Below are positions 18,321-27,686 of a stretch of 40,589 bases of DNA, piece by piece. How positions within the stretch are numbered: position 1 is the stretch's first letter; each line of letters starts with the position of its first letter. Below the pieces are notes generated by a model. The model did not search any database. It worked only from the letters and a program-made list of their open reading frames with translations, and was not told the origin of the DNA. Source of the stretch: Verrucomicrobiota bacterium (GTDB lineage Bacteria; Verrucomicrobiota; Verrucomicrobiia; CAIQCK01); NCBI GenBank assembly GCA_016219905.1, contig JACRKA010000331.1:1-40589 (forward strand). The letters are read 5' to 3'. Both the position numbers and the translations under genes were made by a program.

Positions 18321-20954
18321 ATGTCCCACCACATCCCCCACGCCTCATCGGCCATGAAGCGCCTGGGCCTCGTGCAGGACCCGCCGCCAATGCTCATCGG
18401 CGAGCGCGTCAACTCGCAAGGCTCGCGCAAGATGAAGCAGCTCCTGCTCGTGGACGACTACGCCGGCATTGTCCAGATCGCCCGCCATCAGGTCGAAAAC
18501 GGCGCGCACCTGATTGACGTCTGCGTCGCCGTCACCGAGCGCAGCGACGAGGCCGAGCAGATGCGCATCCTCGTGAAGAAGCTCGCGCAGAGCATCGAGT
18601 CGCCGCTGGTGATTGACTCCACCGACGCGAAAGTGTTCGAGGCCGCGCTGAAGGTCTATCCCGGACGCGCCGTGCTCAACTCCATTAATATGGAGAGCGG
18701 CCTCGAACGCATTGAGGCCGTCTGTCCCATCGCCGAGGAACACGGCGCCGCGCTCATCGCGCTGACGATTTCCAAGGACGACGGCGGCATGGCCAAAACC
18801 GCCGATGTGAAATTCCGCGTCGCCGAAAAGATGGCCAACATCGTCACCAAACGCTGGCGGTTCGAGGCGCACGACCTCATCTTCGACGCGCTGACGTTCA
18901 CGCTCGCGACCGGTGACGCCGAGTTCCGCAACTCCGCATTGGAGACCATCGAGGGCATCCGCAGGATCAAAGCCGGCATTCCCGGCGCGCTGACCTGCCT
19001 TGGCGTCTCCAACGTCAGCTTCGGCCTCGGCAAGCACGCCCGGGCCGTCCTCAACTCCGTCTTCCTCCATCACTGCGTGCAAGCCGGCCTCGACTCCGCC
19101 ATCGTCAACCCCGCCGAGATCAAGCCCTACGCCGAGATTTCCGGCGAGGAACGTCAACTGGCCGACGACCTCGTCTTCAACCAACGCGAGGACGCCTTGC
19201 CCCGGTTCATCACCTACTTCGAGCAGCAGAAGACGGGCATCGCCGCCGGCCCGTCGAGGGAGGAGGAGGAACTCGCGAAGCTCAACACGGCGCAGAAGAT
19301 CCACTGGAAGATTCTCCACCGCAAACCCGACGGCATCGAGGCGCTCATCAACGAAGTGCTGTTCGGTGGCGCGGAGGTGCCGGCGACACCGAAGGCAAGC
19401 CTCGTCCGCGACCCGGTGGACGTGCTCAACAACGTCCTGTTGCCGGCGATGAAGGAGGTCGGCGACAAGTTCGGCGCGGGCGAACTGATCCTTCCGTTCG
19501 TGCTCCAGTCCGCCGAGGTCATGAAGAAGACCGTCGCGCACCTGGAGCAGTTCCTCGAAAAGAAGGAAGGCTCGACCAAAGGCAAGATCGTGCTCGCGAC
19601 CGTCTTTGGCGACGTGCACGACATCGGCAAGAACCTCGTCAAGACCATCCTCAGCAACAACGGCTACACCGTTTTCGACCTCGGCAAACAGGTGCCAGTC
19701 AACACCATCATCACCAAGGCCGTCGAGGTGAAGGCCGACGCCATCGGCCTCTCCGCGCTGCTGGTCTCGACCTCGAAGCAAATGCCCATCTGCGTGCATG
19801 AGTTGCACAAGCAGGGTCTGCAAATCCCCGTCCTCATCGGTGGCGCGGCCATCAACCGCAACTTCGGCGCGAAAACCAACTTTGTGGACGAGGCGCGCAC
19901 GCAGCTTTATCCCGGCGGCGTGTTTTATTCCAAGGATGCTTTCGAGGGCCTCGGCTGGTGCGACAAGCTCACCAACCCCGCCGCGCGCGCCGACACTATT
20001 GTCGCGCAGCACAGCGCCGCGCGCGAGGCGCTCGACATGGTCCAGCGTCTCGAAAAGAAACGAGCCGCCGAAGCCGCCGGCCCGCGCGTGCTTCGCAGTG
20101 ACGTGAAGCTCAGCATCGAACCGCCCGCGCCGCCGTTCTGGGGCTGGCGCGTCGTGCCCTACGTCAACCCGCGCGAGATTTTCCCGCTCGTGGACAAGAA
20201 GACGCTCTTCCTGCTCCAATGGGGCGGCTCGAAGGAAAAGGATCAAGAGCGGCTCTTCAAGGAGAAGTTCGAGCCGTTGCTGCGCCAGCTCGAAGACGAG
20301 TTCCTCGCCGGCAATTACCTGACGCCGAAGGCCATCTACGGTTACTTCCCATGCGCCAGTGAAGGCGACTCGCTCGTCATCTTCAATCCGCAGGAGGCCA
20401 CCGACGGTGTGCCGCTAGCCGACCTCGACGAAGTCGCGCGCTTCACCTTCCCGCGACAGCGTCCCGGCACGGCGCAGAGCAAGAACCTCTGCCTCGCCGA
20501 CTACTTCACGCCGACGCCGGCGTTCGCGAAGCAATTACATAATTCCGGACTTCATGAAGTCCGGAATTATTCTTCTCGACCCGACGTGCTGCCGATCCAA
20601 CTCGTCACCGTCGGCCCGCGCGGCACGGAGATCTGTGACGCGCTGAACGCGAAGAACGACTACACGCGCAGCTACTTCGTCCACGGCCTCTACGTCGAGG
20701 CGGCCGAAGGCGTCGCGGCTTGGATGAACGAGCGGATCAAGCGAGAGTTGAAGCTGGAGGGCAAACGCGGCCTGCGCTACAGCTTCGGCTATCCCGCGCT
20801 GCCGGACCTCTCCGAGCAGGAAAAGGTTTTTGCGATGATGCCGGTGAAGGAAGAACTCGGCGTCGAGCTGACCACCGGCCACCAACTCAACCCCGAAGCC
20901 AGCACCGCCGCCATCGTCTTGCACCATCCCGATGCGGCGTATTTTGTGATCTAG
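18321..20954 (+). CDS. metH (C-terminal part): Methionine synthase, pterin-binding + B12-binding + activation domains
   Basis: MLIGERVNSQGSRK, GDVHDIGKNLVKTIL (DxHxxG cobalamin motif), RYSFGYPALPDLSEQ activation-domain motif; GAGG upstream of the ATG. Confidence 0.92.
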   Translation: MSHHIPHASSAMKRLGLVQDPPPMLIGERVNSQGSRKMKQLLLVDDYAGIVQIARHQVENGAHLIDVCVAVTERSDEAEQMRILVKKLAQSIESPLVIDSTDAKVFEAALKVYPGRAVLNSINMESGLERIEAVCPIAEEHGAALIALTISKDDGGMAKTADVKFRVAEKMANIVTKRWRFEAHDLIFDALTFTLATGDAEFRNSALETIEGIRRIKAGIPGALTCLGVSNVSFGLGKHARAVLNSVFLHHCVQAGLDSAIVNPAEIKPYAEISGEERQLADDLVFNQREDALPRFITYFEQQKTGIAAGPSREEEELAKLNTAQKIHWKILHRKPDGIEALINEVLFGGAEVPATPKASLVRDPVDVLNNVLLPAMKEVGDKFGAGELILPFVLQSAEVMKKTVAHLEQFLEKKEGSTKGKIVLATVFGDVHDIGKNLVKTILSNNGYTVFDLGKQVPVNTIITKAVEVKADAIGLSALLVSTSKQMPICVHELHKQGLQIPVLIGGAAINRNFGAKTNFVDEARTQLYPGGVFYSKDAFEGLGWCDKLTNPAARADTIVAQHSAAREALDMVQRLEKKRAAEAAGPRVLRSDVKLSIEPPAPPFWGWRVVPYVNPREIFPLVDKKTLFLLQWGGSKEKDQERLFKEKFEPLLRQLEDEFLAGNYLTPKAIYGYFPCASEGDSLVIFNPQEATDGVPLADLDEVARFTFPRQRPGTAQSKNLCLADYFTPTPAFAKQLHNSGLHEVRNYSSRPDVLPIQLVTVGPRGTEICDALNAKNDYTRSYFVHGLYVEAAEGVAAWMNERIKRELKLEGKRGLRYSFGYPALPDLSEQEKVFAMMPVKEELGVELTTGHQLNPEASTAAIVLHHPDAAYFVI
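20539..20570. repeat. Perfect 32-bp palindrome within the metH C-terminal ORF
   Basis: ATAATTCCGGACTTCATGAAGTCCGGAATTAT equals its own reverse complement. Confidence 0.95.
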
Positions 20955-20979
20955 AAGATGGGCTGGCGGCTGCAGGGGT

Positions 20980-21366
20980 TCATGCCTTCCGCACGTTCGC
21001 TTTCAGCCACGTGGCGTATTCAGCCTCATCAATCGCGCCTGCCGCGAAGGCGAGCGTTCGCTCGACGACGAAAACCTCCTCGGCGATGAACTTCAGCCCG
21101 TTCAGTTCCAAGAAGGTGGCGGCAAGCATAAAGCCTGTGCGCTTGTTCCCGTCGAGGAACGGGTGGTTCAGCACGATGCCGGCAGCGTAGCTCGCGGCCA
21201 TCTCCGCCAACGTCGGCTTGCCGTAGGCGAAGCGGTTTCTTGGTTTGGCAAGCGCCGAAGCGAGCATCCCCTCATCGCGCACGCCGGCGAGGCCGCCGTA
21301 TTGCGCCAGCATCATCTCGTGGATGGCGAGACAATCCTCGCGCGTCAGCCAGACCGGCTCTTTCAT
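20980..21366 (-). CDS. Doc (death-on-curing) Fic-fold toxin
   Basis: 128 aa; NHPFLDGNKRTGFMLAATFLELNG Fic/Doc motif; start overlaps the antitoxin stop (ATGA). Confidence 0.9.
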   Translation of the reverse strand: MKEPVWLTREDCLAIHEMMLAQYGGLAGVRDEGMLASALAKPRNRFAYGKPTLAEMAASYAAGIVLNHPFLDGNKRTGFMLAATFLELNGLKFIAEEVFVVERTLAFAAGAIDEAEYATWLKANVRKA

Positions 21367-21593
21367 TTGGCCAGTTCGCGCAGGGCGTTGCGGTAGCGGC
21401 GGCTCAGGCCCTCGACCACCTTCATCTTGCGCTCAAAGTCCGGCGCGTGTGCGGTGAGTCGGAAGCCGCCGTCGGTCGTCTCCGTCAGGACAACGATTTC
21501 ACCCTCATGCACGTTCAGCCGCGTGAGGGCTTTCTGGGGCAGCAGGACGCCGACCGAGTTTCCAACTTTGCGAAGTTTCAATTCAAGAACCAT
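21363..21593 (-). CDS. AbrB/MazE/SpoVT-type antitoxin
   Basis: MVLELKLRKVGNSVGVLLPQKALTRLNVHEGEIVVLTET, 76 aa, directly upstream of Doc. Confidence 0.87.
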   Translation of the reverse strand: MVLELKLRKVGNSVGVLLPQKALTRLNVHEGEIVVLTETTDGGFRLTAHAPDFERKMKVVEGLSRRYRNALRELAK

Positions 21594-21601
21594 GCCCGAA
21601 G

Positions 21602-21620
21602 TATAATTACGAATGTTATA
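21602..21620. promoter_or_regulatory. Short inverted repeat upstream of the TA pair, candidate operator/promoter
   Basis: TATAA-TTACGAATG-TTATA in an AT-rich island just upstream of the antitoxin start. Confidence 0.35.
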
Positions 21621-21657
21621 ACTCGCAAGGAAGGGATTTCTTGCCCGCAAAACATTC

Positions 21658-22059
21658 TCACGCTCGCGCCTTCGCCAGCAGCACCAGCACGACACCGCTG
21701 ATGACGAGGACACAAGGCCCTTCGCCCAAAATCCACCACACCGGCAGTTGCAGGCTGACGTCGAGCGCGAGAATGAGGAGGCTGAAGGCGATGCCGACGA
21801 CGGCGATGTAGGCGATGATGGCGGCGTAACGGCGCACGTCGCGCGAGACGAGCCACAGCAGGCCGCCGTGGAAGGCATAGAGCGCGGAGAGGGAGCGGGC
21901 GAGGTATTCCACAATCGCGCCGTCGGGGAACTTGCCCAAGCCGATGGCCTCGTGCGTCGCGGCCATCCACGCGCGCGGCATGAAGACGGCGAAGATCGCC
22001 AGTCCGGCGACGGCGCCGTAAACACGAAGGAAGATTTTCAGGATACGTTCAGCGTTCAT
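21658..22059 (-). CDS. Small integral membrane protein, unknown function
   Basis: MNAERILKIFLRVYGAVAGLAIFAVFMPRAW..., several hydrophobic segments. Confidence 0.7.
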   Translation of the reverse strand: MNAERILKIFLRVYGAVAGLAIFAVFMPRAWMAATHEAIGLGKFPDGAIVEYLARSLSALYAFHGGLLWLVSRDVRRYAAIIAYIAVVGIAFSLLILALDVSLQLPVWWILGEGPCVLVISGVVLVLLAKARA

Positions 22060-22100
22060 CCGTATTCCAAGCCAGCGGTGGCCGCCTGCCGATGCGCCGC

Positions 22101-23450
22101 TCAATACTTGAACGGTTTACCGCCGGCCAGGACTTCCTGTTTCGCTGGATCATAGACCACGCGCAGGCCGGTGCGGTAGGCCGCGTTGGCCATGATGACG
22201 GCGACGGCGTGGTAGAAGCCCGCCTCGATCGGCGCCACCGGGTCTTTGCGGCTGCGGATGCATTCCATCCAGTTCCGCATGTGTGCGGAGGTAAGCGGAT
22301 CCTTGCCGGTGTTGGCGGAAGTCTCAATCTTGACCGCATCGGTCAGTTTCACCTCGGGCAGCAGGTTCGGTTTCATGCCCATCACGGCCGCTTCCTTTTC
22401 CTTGAGGCCGCCCTCGGGTGTGACGACGCCCTTGTCGAGATCCATCATGCCGCCGTTGGAGTAATAGACCTCCTTGACGCTGCCGACGCTGTTGGTCATG
22501 CGGGAGGCGAAGATGACCTGGAAGCCGCCTTTCTCCTTCTCCTGCGGGCCGTAGTCGAAGACGGCGGTGAGCGTGTCGGCGTTGGTGCGGCCGTCCTTCC
22601 ACATATAGATGCCGCCGTTGGCGACGACGCTGCGCGGGTAGTTGAAGCCGCTGAACCAGTTCACCGTGTCAATCTGGTGGCACATCCACTGGCCGGGGAT
22701 GCCGGAGGAGTAGGGCCAGAACAGGCGGAACTCGAGATACTTTCGCGGATCCCACGGCTCGAACGGCCGGTTGAGAAGGAAGCGTTTCCAATCGGTGTCC
22801 TCCTGCTTGCAGACCGGCACGACATCGGGCCGGCGCCAACGGCCGGGCTGGTTCACGTTCCAGATCAGGTCCACGTTGACGATTGGGCCGAACTTGCCCT
22901 GCTTGATGAACTCGGCGGCGGCGATGTAGTTGCGGCCGCTGCGGCGCTGCGAGCCGATCTGAACGACGCGCTTGTTCTTGCGGACGGCCCTCAGCACGGT
23001 GCGCGCGTCGCTCATCGTCTCGGCGAGCGGCTTTTCACAATAGACGTCCTTGCCGGCCTCGCACGCCTCGGCGCAATGCAGCGCGTGCTGGAAGTCGGCG
23101 CTGCTGATGATGACCGCGTCGAGGTCCTTCTGCTTCTCGTAAAGCTCGTCGTTGTTGCGGAAGACGGCGACCTCGTGGCCGGCGGCTTTCTCCAGCGCAG
23201 CCTTGCCCTCTTCGCGTCGTTTGCTCCAGAGGTCGGAGAGCGCGACGATATCGAAGTTCATCTCCCTGGCGTGGTCGAAGAACGACGGCAGCAGCGACGC
23301 CTTGAAGCGGTCGGAGAACCCAACGATGCCGACGCGGACGCGGTCGTTGGCGCCACGGACGGCGGCGTAGCTCCGCGTGGCGAACGGCAGCGAAGCAGCC
23401 GCCATCGCAGCGGTCTGGAGGAACGAACGGCGGGTGATGTCATGGCTCAT
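22101..23450 (-). CDS. Gfo/Idh/MocA family oxidoreductase with Tat signal
   Basis: MSHDITRRSFLQTAAMAAASLPFA; RVGIVGFSDR; EAGKDVYCEKPLAETMSDART. Confidence 0.92.
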   Translation of the reverse strand: MSHDITRRSFLQTAAMAAASLPFATRSYAAVRGANDRVRVGIVGFSDRFKASLLPSFFDHAREMNFDIVALSDLWSKRREEGKAALEKAAGHEVAVFRNNDELYEKQKDLDAVIISSADFQHALHCAEACEAGKDVYCEKPLAETMSDARTVLRAVRKNKRVVQIGSQRRSGRNYIAAAEFIKQGKFGPIVNVDLIWNVNQPGRWRRPDVVPVCKQEDTDWKRFLLNRPFEPWDPRKYLEFRLFWPYSSGIPGQWMCHQIDTVNWFSGFNYPRSVVANGGIYMWKDGRTNADTLTAVFDYGPQEKEKGGFQVIFASRMTNSVGSVKEVYYSNGGMMDLDKGVVTPEGGLKEKEAAVMGMKPNLLPEVKLTDAVKIETSANTGKDPLTSAHMRNWMECIRSRKDPVAPIEAGFYHAVAVIMANAAYRTGLRVVYDPAKQEVLAGGKPFKY

Positions 23451-23522
23451 GGTCTTGTTCTCCGGCGGTTGCTCAATTCTCGCGCAAACCAGGCGGGATG
23501 ATTAAGCCGCCCTTGTAAGAAA

Positions 23523-24635
23523 TCAATCCCGAACCCGACGACCGACTTCCGCACGTGTCGTCATCAAACGATCGAAGAGTTCCAGATAGGCGCGCACCTG
23601 CCGCGCCGGCGCAAAATGCGCCTCCGCGTGGGCGCGTGCACGAGCGCCCATCTTCGTCCGCAGCGCGGCGTCGGCCAGCAACCGCTCCAGCGCGGCGCGG
23701 AAACCCGCCGCGTCGCCGCGCGCGATCAGGAAGCCCGACTCGCCCGGCGCGAAGCACTCGCCGACGCCCGTCGCGTCGAAGGCCACGGCGGGCAGCCCGT
23801 GCGCCTGCGCCTCGATGAGAAAGTTCGAAAGCGATTCGTTGCGCGAGGCGAGCGCGGCCATGTCCGCCGCGCGGTAAAGCGGCCGCGGATCGGCCAGAAA
23901 GCCGTGCCACCGCACGCGGTCGGCCACGCCCAATTCACGCGCGAGCGCCTCGCAACCGGCGCGCGTCGGCCCGTCGCCCACCAGCCACAACTGCCATTCG
24001 CGTTTGCGCGGCAATTGCGCGGCGATCTCGATGAGCGCGCGCTGGCCTTTCTCGGCGCGGAACATCGCCACGCAGAGCATCACCACGCACGCCGGCCCCG
24101 CGCCGTGCTTCGCGCGCAGCGCCTCGTCGCGCGCGGGGACAGCCGTGTCGGGCGGGAAGACGAGCGAGTTGTGGATGACGGCGATCTTTTCCGCTATCAC
24201 GCCATGCAGTGCGATAAGCCGCTTCTTGGCCTCGTGGCTGTTCGCGATGACGCAACGCGCCGCGTGCAAGGACCGTTGCACGAGCCACGGCTGCGGCTTG
24301 TCCGTGCGCACCGTCGCAACGACAACGGCGCGCGGCAGCCGGCGTTGGAGCGCGGCGGCGTGGCGGTTGGCCGTGCGGCCCATGCAGAGCACAACATCGG
24401 GCGCGAGCCGTGCGACCGTCGCGCACAGCCCCGGCGCGAACCAGTCGAGACCCGTGTCGAACGGCTGCAACGCGCGGAGCGGAACGCCGCCGACTTCGCA
24501 CGCCAGCGCACCGCCGGGACGGAACGAGAGCAGCGTCGCGTCGTGGCCGGCGTCGTGAAACGCGCGCGCCAGCAGCACCGCCTGCCGCTCGGTGCCGCCG
24601 TTGCGAAGGTAGTCCTGGATGACGAGGATTCTCAT
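23523..24635 (-). CDS. GT4-type glycosyltransferase
   Basis: VIQDYLRNGGTERQAVLLARAF, VGDGPTRAGCEALARELGVADRVRWHGF, SNFLIEAQAHGLPAVAFDATGVGECF. Confidence 0.9.
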   Translation of the reverse strand: MRILVIQDYLRNGGTERQAVLLARAFHDAGHDATLLSFRPGGALACEVGGVPLRALQPFDTGLDWFAPGLCATVARLAPDVVLCMGRTANRHAAALQRRLPRAVVVATVRTDKPQPWLVQRSLHAARCVIANSHEAKKRLIALHGVIAEKIAVIHNSLVFPPDTAVPARDEALRAKHGAGPACVVMLCVAMFRAEKGQRALIEIAAQLPRKREWQLWLVGDGPTRAGCEALARELGVADRVRWHGFLADPRPLYRAADMAALASRNESLSNFLIEAQAHGLPAVAFDATGVGECFAPGESGFLIARGDAAGFRAALERLLADAALRTKMGARARAHAEAHFAPARQVRAYLELFDRLMTTRAEVGRRVRD

Positions 24636-24645
24636 TGGTCGGTGG

Positions 24646-25578
24646 TCACTCGGGTTTCAGGACCGCGCCAATGGCGCGCCACGCCTTCTCATCGGCAGCG
24701 CGGCGCGATGAGGGCACGAGCAGGTCAATGGCGACGAGCGGCCCCGCCGTGCTCAGCGTGTGGATGCCGCGGATGCGCGTGCCGGAAGCGGGTTCGATGT
24801 GTGTGACACGGCTTTCGCGGTAATCGGCGCCGGTCAGTGTCTCCACGCGGTTGATGTTCAGGCCGCCGCCGTATCGCCGCGAACAATCCTGCGAGGGCCG
24901 ATAGAGATGGTCACCGCGCTGGTAGATCCGTCCTGCCGGCCGCGCACGACCCACGTCCGACACCACGGGGTTCTGCGGGTGCGGCTGCCAGCGGTCGCTC
25001 AACGGTTCGTCGGCGGAGAAGAGGAACAACTCCTTGTCGCGCGCCACGCCCGCGCTTTGGCGGAGGTTCGCGAACAGCCACCATTTCGCGCTGTCGCACA
25101 ACAGCGTCGCGTCGGCCGCCGCCACGCCGGTCATCAGCGTCTTGTGGAATTCCCATCGCGCCGGGAACTCGACGCACCGGTAAACCTCGATGCTCCGGTT
25201 CTGCGCCGTCTCCGGAATCATGTAGAAACCGCCCTGCCACTCGAACACGAACGGATAGGAGAGGTGATACGGACGTTCCAGCACGCGGACCGGCGGCTGC
25301 CACGCGCCATGCTCATCCATCACGACGAGCGAGATGTGGCCGCGCCCTTCCGCGCCGACCAGCTCCTCGAAGAAGATGTGATACTTGCCGCCGGCGTGGA
25401 CCACACAGGGATCCGCCCAGTCCGTGCCGCGAGGCGGGAGGAACGGGACCATCTTCGGTTCGGGCCGGCCCGCATCCCACAGGAAAGCTGCGATGATCCA
25501 CTGCTCCCGCCGCGTGAGTTCGTGCAAGCCGCGCAGCCAGCCGCCCGGCGCGCCGGAAAATCGTCTGTCGGGCTTCAT
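24646..25578 (-). CDS. Glucosamine inositolphosphorylceramide transferase (GINT1 N-terminal)-like beta-propeller protein
   Basis: DWADPCVVHAGGKYHIFFEELVGAEGRGHISLVVMDEHGAWQPPVRVLERPYHLSYPFVFEWQGGFYMIPETAQNRSIEVYRC; start MKPDRRF at 25578 overlaps the upstream GT stop. Confidence 0.65.
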   Translation of the reverse strand: MKPDRRFSGAPGGWLRGLHELTRREQWIIAAFLWDAGRPEPKMVPFLPPRGTDWADPCVVHAGGKYHIFFEELVGAEGRGHISLVVMDEHGAWQPPVRVLERPYHLSYPFVFEWQGGFYMIPETAQNRSIEVYRCVEFPARWEFHKTLMTGVAAADATLLCDSAKWWLFANLRQSAGVARDKELFLFSADEPLSDRWQPHPQNPVVSDVGRARPAGRIYQRGDHLYRPSQDCSRRYGGGLNINRVETLTGADYRESRVTHIEPASGTRIRGIHTLSTAGPLVAIDLLVPSSRRAADEKAWRAIGAVLKPE

Positions 25579-26726
25579 GAGGGTCTCGTCTCCGCTTTCG
25601 CCAGCAGTTCCCGATACACCGCATCGTAGGCGGCGACCATTTTTTCCGGCGAGAACTCCGCCGCGATGCGCCGCACCGCCGCCGCGCCGAGCCGCGCGCC
25701 GAGTTCGGGGTGGCGCAACGCAAAGTCCATCTTTGCCGCCAGCTCTTCCGGCGCGGACGGTTTCACGAGCCACCCGTGTTCGCCGTCCACGATCAAGTCC
25801 AGCACGCCGTCCACGCCGCTCGCGATCACCGGCAGGCCCGCCGCCATCGCCTCCATCACGGCGTGAGGCATTCCCTCGGAAAGCGTCGGGTGAACGAACA
25901 AGTCCATCCCCGCCAGCAAGTCCGCCACGTCGCTGCGGTCGCCGCGGAAGATCACGCGTCGCGCGATCTGCAACTGCGCCACCTGGCCCTCCAGCCGCCC
26001 GCGCAGCGGGCCGTCGCCCACCAGCACCAGCACCGTGTCAGGATGATCGCCGGCAATCCGCGCGTAGGCCGACAGCAGATCGCGCTGCGCCTTCTTCGGC
26101 GAAAGCCGGCCCACCATGCCGATTACTTTCATCCTGTCAGAGATGCCGAGTTGCGACCGCCACGCGCGCGCGGCGGCTTTGCGGCCGGTCTTGTCCGCGT
26201 GGATGCTGTTCGGGATGTAGATGGCCCGCTCCGGCAACACCCCCTCATGCTCGATGGCGAAAGGGATCGCTTGACGGCCGACGGCGATCACCTTGTCGGC
26301 CAGATGCGCCGAAAGCCGGATCAACGGGAACATCAATCGCGGCACATGAACGTTGCGGGACTGGATGGACGTGACGAGAATCTTCACGCCTGCCAGCCGC
26401 GCCACGGGCCGGCCAATGGCGTCGCTGTAGGGCAGGATCGTCTGCACGATGCCGGGCCGCCATGCCTTGATGAGCGAGTGAAGCTTGACGAAACCGATCA
26501 ACGCGAAGAAAGCCGGCCGGCCGATGATGGTGACCGGCGCGCCGGCGCGTTCGAGGTTCTCCACGACTTCGGCGTTATGCTGTTCGTTGAGGCAGATGAC
26601 GCGCTGCTCGTAGCCGCGCTGGGCCAGCCCTTCGACGAGGATCGTCAGCCACGTCTGCATGCCGCCGCGGCCGAGATCGTCAACGATGTGAAGCAGGCGG
26701 ATGGATTTGGCTGCCGGAAGCGTCAC
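25575..26726 (-). CDS. GT4-type glycosyltransferase (probable GTG start at 26726)
   Basis: IRLLHIVDDLGRGGMQTWLTILVEGLAQRGY, VGDGPLRGRLEGQVAQLQIARRVIFRG, HPTLSEGMPHAVMEAMAAGLPVIASGVDG. Confidence 0.9.
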   Translation of the reverse strand: MTLPAAKSIRLLHIVDDLGRGGMQTWLTILVEGLAQRGYEQRVICLNEQHNAEVVENLERAGAPVTIIGRPAFFALIGFVKLHSLIKAWRPGIVQTILPYSDAIGRPVARLAGVKILVTSIQSRNVHVPRLMFPLIRLSAHLADKVIAVGRQAIPFAIEHEGVLPERAIYIPNSIHADKTGRKAAARAWRSQLGISDRMKVIGMVGRLSPKKAQRDLLSAYARIAGDHPDTVLVLVGDGPLRGRLEGQVAQLQIARRVIFRGDRSDVADLLAGMDLFVHPTLSEGMPHAVMEAMAAGLPVIASGVDGVLDLIVDGEHGWLVKPSAPEELAAKMDFALRHPELGARLGAAAVRRIAAEFSPEKMVAAYDAVYRELLAKAETRPS

Positions 26727-26746
26727 GGGCGGGCGCCCATCCGCTG

Positions 26747-27619
26747 CTACGCGGTGCGGCGGAAGTGTTTTTTGATCCAGAACAGGTAGCCGAGGATCAG
26801 GGCGAACAGAACCGTCGTCCAGGCTGCCATCGTCTGGTTGGAGATGACCCCCAAATCCATGATGTCCACTCGCAAGAATGTGAGCGCCGTAGAAATGCCC
26901 ACCAACAAGAGCACCACAACACTGGCCAGCCACCCGGAGAACCTCAGCCAGTAGAGTCCCCACGCCAGCCAGACCCATACGACACCCATCGCCACGAAGA
27001 TGATGGACGCCACAGGCCCCGATATCAGCGCGCCAAAGCAGGGCACGACGCTGTTGCTGCACAGGGGTATCGCGAACATGGATGCCGCGCCGAGACCAAG
27101 CCAGAGCGAAGCGGCCAGCACCGGCAGCGGGCACGCGTCGGTCCAGCGCGGCGCCGGGTCACGCGCCTCGCACGTCGCACGCACATGGGCACTCCGGTAG
27201 AAAAGCATCAGCACGACGGGGATGATGAGGAAGATGGTGACAACGACCAGACCGGCAATCGCCATCCCGATCCAGATGGTGGGCGCATCCGGCTGGCTGG
27301 CCATCAACTGTGGCATCAAGAAGGCGCACATCGCCATCACGACCACGCCGAGAATCAACCAACTCCACGACAAAACCAGCATCATCGCACGCGCCCAGCG
27401 CCGGCACCTGATGGAGCCGATGCCAAGCCAGATCAACGCCGCTCCAATGGCCGCGTAAAACACGGCCCCAGGAATCATGATCTGGTAGCTGACCGTATCG
27501 CTGAAAAGCATTGCAGGCACCACCAACGCGCAAAGACAGCCGATCAGGATTTCCAGCACGCCGAAGATGACGAGGCCGGTGCGCCGGTCTTTGAACTGGG
27601 GGGTCGTAGGTTGGCTCAT
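26747..27619 (-). CDS. Polytopic membrane protein, unknown function
   Basis: MSQPTTPQFKDRRTGLVIFGVLEILIGCLCALVVPAMLF..., multiple hydrophobic helices. Confidence 0.7.
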   Translation of the reverse strand: MSQPTTPQFKDRRTGLVIFGVLEILIGCLCALVVPAMLFSDTVSYQIMIPGAVFYAAIGAALIWLGIGSIRCRRWARAMMLVLSWSWLILGVVVMAMCAFLMPQLMASQPDAPTIWIGMAIAGLVVVTIFLIIPVVLMLFYRSAHVRATCEARDPAPRWTDACPLPVLAASLWLGLGAASMFAIPLCSNSVVPCFGALISGPVASIIFVAMGVVWVWLAWGLYWLRFSGWLASVVVLLLVGISTALTFLRVDIMDLGVISNQTMAAWTTVLFALILGYLFWIKKHFRRTA

Positions 27620-27686
27620 GGTTGACTCTTTTGCTTGATGCCGTGACGCGAAGACTAGGCAACCCCGCCCGGCGAGGCAACGCAAA

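Noticed and set aside
17096-18430. 444-aa minus-strand ORF spanning metH-N and the inverted repeat
   Set aside because: Runs antisense through the HMT gene and translates the repeat (RNSKSETNSN, FRISVIRICFGFRISSF); no independent support
18345-20246. 633-aa minus-strand ORF opposite metH
   Set aside because: Antisense artefact; metH motifs are on the plus strand
17150-20954. metH as a pseudogene broken by insertion
   Set aside because: Both ORFs are intact with conserved active-site motifs, separate start codons and a plausible RBS for the second; a functional split is more likely
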